A DNA stretch of 64,000 nucleotides from the NCBI GenBank assembly GCA_027422505.1, contig JAPQWV010000299.1, positions 124,001-188,000 of the forward strand. Reading direction: 5' to 3'. The position numbers and the translations under genes were made by a program. Below, one piece after another: positions 11,359 to 20,976 of this stretch; positions within the stretch are counted from its first letter, which is position 1; every line of letters begins with the position of its first letter. The stretch comes from Craterostigma plantagineum. Lineage: Eukaryota; Streptophyta; Magnoliopsida; Lamiales; Linderniaceae. The notes beneath the pieces were generated by a model. That model ran no database searches, was not told the DNA's origin, and worked only from the letters and a program-made list of their open reading frames with translations.

Positions 11359-12377
11359 AAATCTCAAATTTCAGTGGGGGACTAATGCTCTTAATTTTTG
11401 TGACCAGATAAACATCTGTTATTTAATTTGAAACTTTGACTCGAAGAATTTAAAAATAAAATACTCCCCTCAACCAATAGGCTGGTCACGTGGGGCCGTT
11501 TTGTCAAGTAAATTGATTCTCTTGTATGTAAAGTGGTTTTGTGATTTTTTTTAGAGATAGTCCTTTGCTTTGCTTTAGCTAAAGCTTTTCCTGCATTTGT
11601 ACAAACTTTTTAGCTTTTTAAAGGTTATGATTCATTTAGGTAGACATCCACTTTTGAAGTGAAAGCAAGATCGTGTGATCATAATTGAAGCAATATTACA
11701 CGGTTTTTTGTTAGGTTTTGAGATACTTAATATCGATCTTAATTATTTATTGTTGAGGCATAACATGTCTTTGTCGTTTTTGTCTGGAAACTTCTACAAA
11801 TTCAATAAGAAAAGTGAAAAAAATCATGCGTACCATGATTAGATAAACAATATGCTAAAAACCCATGTATGGGCGGATTTTGATTGTTAATCAATTATTT
11901 GCGTAATTTGAATAAAGAAACGTAAAATTGGGGATAAAAATATAGAATATTTGACATTTTTTAGCACCGAGCTTTTTTGAGGGAAAATGAACAATACTAA
12001 TTAATGGATGTCCGAGCACCGAGCTTTTAAGAGCTGCTATCCGTAGAGAATACAAATAAAATATGATTCTCTATATCAGATTTGTTTCGCTCACAATCTC
12101 AAAATTTCTCTGCCCACCATAGAGTTTTGACACGTTTGTCCCCAATTTAAAAGCGAAAAAAATATTAGGATAATTGCAGATAATCAAGGTCATCTTATCA
12201 AGAATGTTGTCGATCATCCCAATGATTTATGTCCTAAAGGAAAAACGCTCATGCTATATTAATACTAGTATATTAAGCACGCTTTAATTGTATGTTTCAA
12301 TATATAAATAATATGAAATATTAATATTTTTTTCTGTAAAAACAGTGTGTATCTACATAAATAAATATTTTTAGGTT
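11359..12377. other. Intergenic AT-rich DNA
   Basis: No open frame of interest and no recognised element. It contains the first copy of a 43-bp direct repeat (11903-11945) and two copies of GAGCACCGAGCTTTT near 11963 and 12014. Confidence 0.5.
11903..11945 (+). repeat. 43-bp direct repeat, copy 1
   Basis: GTAATTTGAATAAAGAAACG followed by TAAAATTGGGGATAAAAATATAG. It is repeated without visible change at 12953-12995, on the far side of the MITE. Confidence 0.85.
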
Positions 12378-12385
12378 ACACTTTT

Positions 12386-12935
12386 TAGGGCTGTTAAAAA
12401 TCGACCCAACCCGCCAACCCGACACGAACCGCACCCAAAAATAGCAGGTTTGGATTAGCATTTTTGAACTGTTTACGTAAATGGGTAAACCCGAACCCAA
12501 CCCAATTATTAAGTGGGTTAGGTTAGGGTTCGGATTTTCAACCCGGAATCAACCCAAAATCAACCCATTTAACCCGAATAATATATATTATTAAGATATT
12601 ATTAATATAAATAAAATAAAAGGATTAATCCTAATTCTCTATCCACTCTCACGCTCACACATGATGCTTTTATAAAAAAAAACTGCATTAGTTCTCATTT
12701 TTTTGTTTAATTTGAATTTATAATAATGTCAATTTTGTTTTTTCTTTTTTTTCTTTTTTAATTTTAAAAGGGTTGACGGGTTGGCGGGTTGGGTTAGGGT
12801 TAAAGCAGGTTGGGTTTGGGTTTTATTTTTCAACCTGTTTAAGTAAACAGGTCAGGTCAGGGTTGAAGTTTTCAACCCGTTTATTAAACGGGTTGAACCC
12901 GAAGGTGACCCAACCCGACCTGTTTACCACCCCTA
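12386..12935. mobile_element. hAT-type MITE (non-autonomous DNA transposon)
   Basis: 550 bp with terminal inverted repeats TAGGGCTGTTAAAAATCGAC / TAGGGGTGGTAAACAGGTCG and a perfect 8-bp TSD, ACACTTTT, at 12378-12385 and 12936-12943. The outer 150-200 bp on each side are rich in AACCCG/CGGGTT words and largely complementary, so the whole could fold into a long hairpin. The 8-bp TSD and TAGGG ends are typical of plant hAT-derived MITEs. There is no transposase; it would depend on one supplied in trans. Confidence 0.88.
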
Positions 12936-12952
12936 ACACTTTTGTAGTGTGA

Positions 12953-12995
12953 GTAATTTGAATAAAGAAACGTAAAATTGGGGATAAAAATATAG
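12953..12995 (+). repeat. 43-bp direct repeat, copy 2
   Basis: Same sequence and orientation as 11903-11945. The copy begins about 10 bp beyond the right TSD of the MITE. Confidence 0.85.
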
Positions 12996-13422
12996 GTTAC
13001 CCTTAATTTTATATTATTTTAAAGTATATAAAAGATTGATTTTAGAGGATATAATTCGATCACGCTTAAAATTAAGGGTAAAAATAATCATTATAATAAT
13101 TGTCATACCAATCAATTTGGGACTAGTTACTCTAAGGTGCTATCTCTCAATAACATAGAAAGGTTATTTTATATTTATAGAGTTATTTTTAGTTTAATAT
13201 GTTTAATATTTGATATGATGATTCTATTTTAATTAAGAAATCTTTTGAATTATATAGAGGAGAAAATAATTTTATGGTGGTATGATAAGAATAAATTAAG
13301 TTAAAAGACTGAATAGAAATTAAGCATGATAAATTTGACATACTAAATTGAATGGGACAGTTACTCTAATTCCTTCTCCAATTATATTATAGAAAGATAT
13401 TCCGTTTACAATTTTGTGAGCT
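12996..13422. other. Intergenic AT-rich DNA
   Basis: No gene, repeat or regulatory signal recognised. It ends at the TSD of E3. Confidence 0.5.
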
Positions 13423-13427
13423 CATAC

Positions 13428-14452
13428 TGTTGGGTTACCCGGTGTCTCCCGGAGACGCCACGTCCCCGGGTACGGTGCGGAACAAAAATTTTTCGGGTGC
13501 CCCGATTGCTCTCGTTGCTCGGATCAGAACAGTAACACATAGACATGTAATAGGGCAGGTCAAACTCGTGGAGAATTACCAGTTGAAGCGACTGGCAGCT
13601 CCTCGTCCTTTTCTTCAAGACTTCGTCGATGGTGGTGGATGGCACTAGATCGTCACGCAGACCTCGCAGTGTAACACGGAATCGGTTCTCTAAAGATGGC
13701 TACAGAGAACCGAGCCGTCGCGTGGGAGAAAAGTGTGCGTTCGGTGTGTGTTTTGTGCCTTTAGTTGATTTCGAAAATCACTTACTTTCTCTCTCTATGG
13801 AGCACAAAATTTAGCCTATTTAAAGGCTTGGATTTCGATTTCTAAGTCCTTAAAGTGTGAGAGATTTTTGACAAATCGTACTCTATTGAATTCCAAACTT
13901 AAAGAAACTTGCTATTATTAGAAAACTAACTTAAATGTCAAGTCAAACTAAGTATATTTAAATATGGTAAAGAATTCGAAACTTAATCCTAGATTAATTT
14001 CGAAATTTAAATAAAAAATATTCCAAATATTTTATTCCATATTTATTTATATCAAATATGCAAATTTCGAAAATACCCTCAAAGGCATATTTCGAAATTA
14101 GCTTAAGGTGAAATCCAATTTTATCCTCAAGCCCATTAAGCACTTGGCCAAGCTCTAGTCTTAAAGTTATTTTCATAAGAAGTCCAACTTCGATCCAATA
14201 AATGGCCCGAGGCCCATTAAGGCGTGGCCCAACGGCCCAAGGCCAGTTAGGACCCAAAACACTTTCTCTCCTTATTAGTACACGTTGATGATCCTTTTTA
14301 AGCTCGACTCTCTAGGTTCGACTCAATCGGCAAGGGAGGAATCCAGGAGTCCGGTAGTTACCTTGCCAATCCCGCAGAACCGCACCGTAACTCGATTCGA
14401 GTGCGAATTTCGACCCAGTCTTTATTCCAGAACCTCACTATAGGTAACAGTG
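13428..14452 (-). repeat. E3 3' LTR, truncated
   Basis: Plus-strand TGTTGGGTTACCCGG through AACAGTG is colinear with 18144-19156. Beyond 14452 the sequence is integrase instead of LTR. A CCTATTTAAAGG (13815-13826) marks the probable promoter. Confidence 0.88.
13815..13826 (-). promoter_or_regulatory. TATA-like box in E3 3' LTR
   Basis: On the minus strand CCTTTAAATAGG, a TATA-like element at the same LTR position as 18533-18544. Confidence 0.5.
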
Positions 14453-15500
14453 AGCCTGAAGGTCTACAACGATTCTCTGATCGTCATGGAAGTAAATTGG
14501 TATCCCATGGAATCCTCAGGATACCCGACAAAATGTCATTTCACAGCCTTCGTTCCAGTTTATCTATCTTGAGCTTTTTCACGAATGCGGGGCAAACCCA
14601 AACTCTAATGTGATTCAAGCTTGGTCTTTGTCCTGTCCATATCTGATACGGAATATGATCGATAAACTTTGTAGGACATCTATTCAGAATGTGTGCCGCT
14701 GTCAAAAGGACATGACCCGACAATGATGTGGGCAGGTATGTATAGCTCAGCATAGATCGAACCTTATCCAACAGAGTTTGATTTCTGCATTCGGACACAC
14801 CGTTCAAACGCGGTGTTCCGGGCGGTGTTATCTGTGAAATGATCCCGTTCTCTTTTAAGAACTCGTCAAACTCGAGGCTCATGTAATCGCCGCCTCGATT
14901 TGATCGAATGCTTTGATGCTCTTTCCAGTCTGCTCTTCCACCAAAGGCTTGTACTCTTTGAACCATTTAAAAGTATCAGACTTGTGCTTCATGAGATACA
15001 CCTTGCCGAAGCGAGAGTGATCATCAGTGAAGGTAACAAAATAGTGGAAGTTACCGCGAGCCGCTACCTCGAACGGTCCGTAAACATCCCTGTGGATCAA
15101 ACCGAGAAGTTCTGCGGCTCTCGCAAAAGTCACTGTGAAGGGCGACTTGGTCATCTTTCCAAGGATACAATATTCGCAAGTCGGATAGGGATCAGACCCA
15201 AGCAGCTTTATAATCTCGATTTTCTCCAACTCGAGAATCTTCTGTTCTCCAGCGTGACCGAGTCGAAGATGCCACAGGAGTCTCGAGTTCGACTCCAATT
15301 TTCGTTTGTTGGTGATTGTATTCACAGTTTTTGTTTTATCTTCGACATTTAGATAATATAATCCATTCAGTAAACTTGCACTTCCGACGCAATTATTTCT
15401 AAAATAAATATTGCATATATTATTACTAAAACGGAACTCGTAACCGTTTCCGCTCAAAACGGGAATAGAAACAATATTCTTAAGCCTCTTGGGCAAAACT
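14453..15500 (-). pseudogene. E3 integrase, broken
   Basis: Minus-strand frames encode a Copia integrase. The zinc-binding HHCC part is LWHLRLGHAGEQ ... CEYCILGK (about 15330-15160). The core has IHRDVYGPFEV (first Asp) and TPRLNGVSECRN (Glu, near 14790), but the second catalytic position reads RSNRGGDY where the family has an Asp, so it is Asn here. A frameshift at about 14890-14900 separates the two halves, and another precedes the C-terminal piece AVKCHFVGYPEDSMGYQF near 14460-14545. The protein would insert the cDNA into the genome; this copy cannot. The frame ends at the deletion breakpoint in the LTR. Confidence 0.85.
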
Positions 15501-15559
15501 AAACAATCGGAAAGCAGTAAACTATGTCTAGTAGATAAAACGAGAGTTATTGTCCAATG

Positions 15560-16487
15560 TGGATTGCCGGTACACTATGTCCGCTTCCTACGTTGATCGT
15601 GATCTCTCGGTCCGCCAGCATCCTACTTCGTTCCAGACCCCGAAACACAGATGTGAGCACTAGCTCCCGAGTCTAAGATCCACGAAGCAAAATATAGTTT
15701 CTAAAACGTAAAGTTCTTTACCTGAGGCGGCTAGCTTCGGGCAATCGCGCTTCCAACGGCCAAGCTCATTGCAGTGAAGGCATTTGTCCGTCGGCTTGGC
15801 GCCTTTGAATACGTTCTTCTTGAATTTGCCTTTCGAAATTCGTCCTTTGGGCTTAGTGGGCTTTTCCGACTTTTTCTTTCTACTCGACCCTCGATTCTTA
15901 GCATTCGCAACAAGAACAACTTCCTTTCCTTTCACCTTATTCATCTGAGTTTACGCCGCCGACAACTGGTTCATCAACCCAGTCAACGTCATCTCGGCCT
16001 TGTTCAGATTAAAGTTCACAATGAACCAACTGAAGGAAGGTGGGAGCGACTGAAGTATCAGATCGTTCTGGAGCTTATTATCCATGATAAAGTCCAGTGC
16101 CTCCGACGTCACTACCCTCAGCCATTTTGCAATGAAATAGTTGCTCCATGAGGGAATAGTGAGCACTCCTGGAATGTTCGCCAAAAAGCTCATTCAAATG
16201 AAGCAAAATGGCGCGCCCACTTCCATTTTCGAGTGAGTGCGTTGCAACTCATTACTCATGGAAAGAAGTATATAGCCCTTGACCTTTGGCTTGTCAATCT
16301 GCCACTTGGCATACGCAGCCCGATCTTCATCACTCGCATCAGCCCCTGGGACTTGTGGTACGGGGGAATTGAGGACATAAGTTAACGACTCCATACCTAG
16401 GACTATCCTCAGGTTACGGAGCCAGTCCACGTAGTTTGGTCCAACCAAACAATTTCTCTCAAGCAGCATAGTAATAATGTTCGTCAT
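15560..16487 (-). pseudogene. E3 gag and protease, broken
   Basis: A likely gag start is the ATG at 16487 (MTNIITMLLERNCLVGPNYV). The body continues in another frame with ALDFIMDNKLQNDLILQSLP and a zinc knuckle CLHCNELGRWKRDC, where the usual His of CX2CX4HX4C is replaced by Arg. It is followed by ILDSGAS, the aspartic protease active site, near 15670. Frameshifts near 16195 and 15950 and a stop in the protease region inactivate it. Gag would form the particle and the protease would process the polyprotein. Confidence 0.82.
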
Positions 16488-18130
16488 AGCAGTAATTAGA
16501 AAGAAACGTAAAGCTGCAGAAAATAAAGAACTAATTAGGTTTATCTTATCATTCATCAAGCGCAAACAAGGACTTTTCGTTCCGCTTGGCTCCCCCACTA
16601 TTTTTCTCGAACCCACTATCATCCCGAGAAGAGTTTCGGAAAACTCGTTGAAAGTTTCATAGTGGAGTTGATGTCCCCGACTCAACTAGATTCGCCTCGG
16701 CCTTTAACGCAATATTTGGCTTATCTAACCTTATCGAAGTCACGTTAGACGTGAACTTATCCAATAAGAGTTTCATCAAGTTTTGTCTCAGTCGTTGACC
16801 TTCACCGCTAACCCTGCTTATTGGGTATAACTGCCTAAGTGTGACCTATCAACTTATGCTCAAATCGCACAGAATGTACTGCCCCTTGCTGCCATATGCT
16901 TCGTGGGGGGGGGGGGGCGGACTGGTACGACGAGCGGCGTCTAAGATGCACCCGAGACACTAACATTGGGGCAGGATATACGATGCCAACTTACTCGGAA
17001 CAAATCGCAAAACTCCCCAACGCTAGACATCTCGAGCATGATAGAAGACATGAATCCAACTCCTTTACCAGCTTAGTATTTATCAAACGGGAGAATAAAC
17101 CATCTCACATAAGAGCACACATGCATATCACTTCAAAAACCAACACGCACCCTAGGAAAGTAATTACAAGACAACACAAGCGGGTTATTTCTAGTCTATC
17201 CCTATTACATGCGTATTCAGAAAACCTCGGGTCGTCGCACGGGTCTTGAAGTCGTCAAATGTCCTTCGTCACTCGAACGGCCTCAAAGTCACCGAACGTC
17301 CACCACCTTGTCCCGCCGGGGGGTTGTCAACCATCAAATGAGCCCTCGTGTTCGTATTTAAGCTAATATATTAAAACGGTAAATTACAACACGGGGGGAT
17401 CATAAGTCCCAAACAACCCGTATAAAACAAATTCAACCCGGGGGGACGTAACCCTCAACAAATGACCCGGAAACCAAATTTACCCACAAGTGTGCCTTAA
17501 ATCACATTCATAACGAGCACGTTGACAATTACGTGATTTTAAAAAGAAACGAAAATTGGGCCTTAAACTGGCCAAGCCCATTAAAAGGCCCGTTAAGGCT
17601 TTAAGCGTGACGCCCTAACGCAGCTACCACGACTCAAATCGTTCAGCCGTCAAAACACACCGGAAAGCCTCGACGGAGCATGCCACCGGCGTGGAGCCCC
17701 GGCCGAAGTCGGAACCACCTGCGGCGGTGGCGGTGCGCTGCGCGCAACGCGCGATTTCAGCCCGCGCAGAATTTCGCCGCGACTGATCTGTTGTCGTCGC
17801 TGTCGCTCAGCGCGGCGGCACCACCTTGGAACGATGCCGGAGCCACCATGACCGGTGTCGGACCTAGATCTCACGGTTGATCGGGCCTGCTCCGAGCAGC
17901 CCGATGGTACCAGCGCGGAGCTGCAGCCGGATTGCACCGGCACCCATGGCCGCCCACGTTCCGGTCTTGTCGGTGGCTGCCTCGTCGGCCATGCCGCACA
18001 AGGTGGTGGCCATGGGATGGCAAACGACACATCAATCAGCCACACGCCGGTCAAATCGCATTGGCTTTCGATCGTCTCCCACGCGCCTCGTTTGAATTTA
18101 AACACGTTATGATTCTGATAACGAGCGCCC
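16488..18130 (-). other. E3 leader region, partly GC-rich
   Basis: 1.6 kb between PBS and gag with no recognisable gene. The PBS-proximal part (17640-18110) is strikingly GC-rich with CGCG words and is open in several frames on both strands; none of those translations looks like a protein I know. A run of ten G lies at about 16906-16917. The rest is ordinary AT-balanced leader. Confidence 0.55.
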
Positions 18131-18142
18131 GCTCTGATACCA
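18131..18142 (-). promoter_or_regulatory. E3 primer-binding site (initiator tRNA-Met)
   Basis: On the minus strand TGGTATCAGAGC, complementary to the 3' end of plant initiator tRNA-Met, one base after the LTR end. Minus-strand cDNA synthesis starts here. Confidence 0.93.
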
Positions 18143-18143
18143 C

Positions 18144-20023
18144 TGTTGGGTTACCCGGTGTCTCTCGGAGACGCCACGTCCCCGGGTACGGTGCGGAACA
18201 AAAATTTTCCGGGTGCCCAGATTGCTCTCGTTGCTCGGATCAGAATAGTAACACATAGACATGTAATAGGGCAGGTCAAACCCGTAGAGAATTACCAGTT
18301 GAAGCGAGTGGCACCTCCTCGTCCTTTTCTTCAAGACTTCGTCGATGGTGGTGGATGGAACTAGATCGTCACGCCGACCTCGCAGTGTACTACAGAATCA
18401 GTTCTCTAAAGATGGCCAGGGAGAACTGAGCCATTGCGTGGGAGAAAAGTGTGTGCGTTCGGTGTGTGTTTTGTGCCTTTAGTTGATTTCGAAAATCACT
18501 TACTTTCTCTCCCTATGGAGCACGGAATTTAGCCTATTTAAAGGGTTGGATTTGGATTTCTAGGTACTTAAAGTGTGAGAGATTTTTGCCAAATCTTACT
18601 CTCTTTTGAACTCAAAATCCAAACTTAAGGAAACTTACTATTATTAGAAAACTAACTTAAATACCAAGTCAAACTAAGTATATATAAATATGGTATAGAA
18701 TTTGAAACTTAATCCTAGATTAATTTCGAAATTTAAATATAAAATATTCCAAATATTTTATACCATATTTATTTATATCAAATATGCAAATTCCGAAAAT
18801 ACCCTCAAAGGCATATTTCGAAATTGCCTTAAGGTGAAATCCAATTTTACCTCAAGCCCAAGTCTTAAAGTTAGTTTCATAAGAAGTCCAACTTCGATCC
18901 AATAAATGGCCTGAGGCCCATTAAGGCGTGGCCCAACGGCCCAAGGCCCGTTAAGGCCCAAAACACTTTCTCTCCTTCTCAGTACACGTTGATGATCCTT
19001 TTTACGCCCGACTCTCTAGGTTCGGCTCAATCGGCAAGGGAAGAATCCAAGAGTCCGGTAGTTACCTAGCTAATCCCGCAGTACCACACCGTAATCCCAT
19101 TCGAGTGCGAATTTCGACCCAGTCTTTATTCCAAAACCTCACTATATATAACAGTGCTACGTATAAACCCTTCAGCTGTGTCCCAATAAAGTGAGAGTCA
19201 TGTTTTATGTCAAACTCACTAAACTCGATTCTATGATAAAACGGAGACGAGGCAAATTGCCAAACTGCCCTCCATGTCTCACATGAGTTAGTTCAGTACC
19301 TTGGCCGAGGATTTTGTAATTTCATGTCGCTTTCCTCACAGGACACTTATCTCGATTACTTGCGAGACTGTGAATCCGTACTCGGCGGTCTAAGCCCGGC
19401 AATCACAAATCGTCATCAAGACCACATCTGGCCCGCTGACCCATGCAACAGCAAATCGGGTCGAGGGGAACAAGTGGCATTCGAGACTTCGAAGTCAACT
19501 CCGTCAAAGCCCCTTTCGGTCTAAGGTTCACGTAGACTACTATACTGTTGTCGTCGGTCATTGACACTCCTTGAGTAATAAGCCATGTTCGACCGTACGA
19601 CCCGTGAGTCAGTGTCCATGAAAAGATTCAATCCCTTGATTCGATTCGTATCACAAGTCATGACCTCCGCTTCCAAGCGGGATATCAGCACACGATAGGT
19701 CATCGACAAATAAGCCGTGATTGGTTATCCAGCACCCAACTGGAGCCTCAGGCTTACGTACTTTTAATGTTCGAGGTTAAGAGTCCACTGGTGTCTTCCT
19801 CTCTCATACCTATCGAGAACAGTGACTCAACTCGACACATTTTGGATGTGTTCATTTATTGCTTTACCGGATACTAAGTAAAGAACTCTTACATCCAATG
19901 AACGAACAACGCCTTTCATTAAACACACGAAAATACCTTATTACACAAAAGGTCGAATGATAAATAATCTAATCCCCTATAAAATCTAATCCTCGTATAG
20001 CATTCGAGGGCATATTCCTAATA
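18144..20023 (-). repeat. E3 5' LTR, complete
   Basis: 1,880 bp. The plus-strand end is CCTAATA just before the TSD, probably CCTAACA with one C-to-T change. It carries CCTATTTAAAGG at 18533-18544 as the candidate promoter. The first 1,013 bp match the truncated LTR at 13428-14452 with scattered substitutions and indels. Confidence 0.9.
18533..18544 (-). promoter_or_regulatory. TATA-like box in E3 5' LTR
   Basis: CCTTTAAATAGG on the minus strand, at the position equivalent to 13815-13826. Confidence 0.5.
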
Positions 20024-20028
20024 CATAC

Positions 20029-20561
20029 ATGATAACTGTAATAATAGATCACCAACTTCGAAATAATTAGCGTGCTCAACATAATATATCTGAATTCTAC
20101 TTGGTTACCAATTTAAAATATTTTTTACACATATTGGTTGTTGACTTAAAATACAATGATGTATGATTTCAAACTTATTTTTTCTGACACCACAAAAGTA
20201 TGTTCGGACATCAAAATAATACTAAATATGATATCTTTATACTTTGAGAAACAAAAGTACATTTAGTAATCCAAATTTCGAATCTATTATTCAAATTTAA
20301 GAATACGTGATAATTTTTTACTCAACACTGTAGGCCATGAAATTCAAACTACAAAACAAAAAAGGAGTTTCGAGTACCGCTATAATATATCGTGGGCTAT
20401 CTTTCACACAAAAGGACCTGAAAATCATCGTCACTCTCACTTCGACTCTTCATCTGTTTTTCTAAAAACCTAATCTTCCATCTCTCGCACCACGTTCTTT
20501 TTCTTTCTGATAAATATCTGTGACGCTTGTGTTAATTACACAGCCCATTTTACTCTCCTCC
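20029..20561. other. Possible upstream region of a disrupted gene
   Basis: AT-rich sequence with no element recognised. From about 20420 it becomes CT-rich (CTCACTTCGACTCTTCATCT, CCATCTCTCGCACC), resembling a plant 5' UTR, just before the ATG at 20562. Confidence 0.35.
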
Positions 20562-20665
20562 ATGAGTACTCAACACCTTCTTCTTCCTATCCCGAAGTCG
20601 ACGCCGTGTCGTCTTCGTGAACTATTAACCTCTGTGTCCATACGAAACCCTAGCACCAACATTTC
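20562..20665 (+). pseudogene. Possible first-exon fragment cut by E4
   Basis: An ATG at 20562 opens MSTQHLLLPIPKSTPCRLRE and continues LLTSVSIRNPST until the start of the E4 LTR at 20666. The stretch is rich in Ser, Arg, Leu and Thr with few acidic residues, like an organelle-targeting peptide, and follows a CT-rich leader. I do not recognise the gene. If real, its remaining exons lie beyond the right edge of the window, after the nested stack. It could also be chance. Confidence 0.25.
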
Positions 20666-20877
20666 TGTTGACGTGAGCAATTTTAGGAGGAAATTAGTTT
20701 TTAATTAAGGAGTTGATTATGTTTTAATGTAATTGATGTTCTTATTTTTAGGCTATATATTATAGCCGTTGTCTAGACTTTATTTTAGGAAGCATATGTC
20801 AATAGATTGAATGCAATGAGATGAATGGTAAGACATGAATGAATTCATTTTACTACTCCTTAGTCTACTACTCTACA
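20666..20877 (+). repeat. E4 5' LTR
   Basis: TGTTGACGTGAGC to CTACTCTACA, 212 bp, placed by the PBS that follows directly. The left boundary is chosen from the TG start and cannot be confirmed without the other LTR. Confidence 0.65.
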
Positions 20878-20890
20878 TGGCATCAGAGCC
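20878..20890 (+). promoter_or_regulatory. E4 primer-binding site (initiator tRNA-Met)
   Basis: TGGCATCAGAGCC, one mismatch from the usual TGGTATCAGAGC. Confidence 0.8.
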
Positions 20891-20976
20891 TTCTTTGAAA
20901 TCATTACAAACCACCCTCAATCGTTAGTCTAAATCTCCACCACAATAGTTGTTGTCGAGACCTTCTCTTGACAAAC

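Larger units (their letters stand above)
13428..20023 (-). mobile_element. E3: Copia retrotransposon, internally deleted
   Basis: Minus-strand element of 6.6 kb with a perfect 5-bp TSD, CATAC, at 13423-13427 and 20024-20028. Reading on the minus strand: 5' LTR (20023-18144), PBS, a long GC-rich leader, gag, protease, integrase, then a breakpoint near 14452 directly into the last 1 kb of the 3' LTR. RT, RNase H, the polypurine tract and the first half of the 3' LTR are missing, apparently by one deletion. Confidence 0.9.

Noticed and set aside
17650..18112. Four overlapping frames in a GC-rich block as a possible gene
   Set aside because: Open frames in several phases on both strands are a composition effect; the block lies between PBS and gag of E3.
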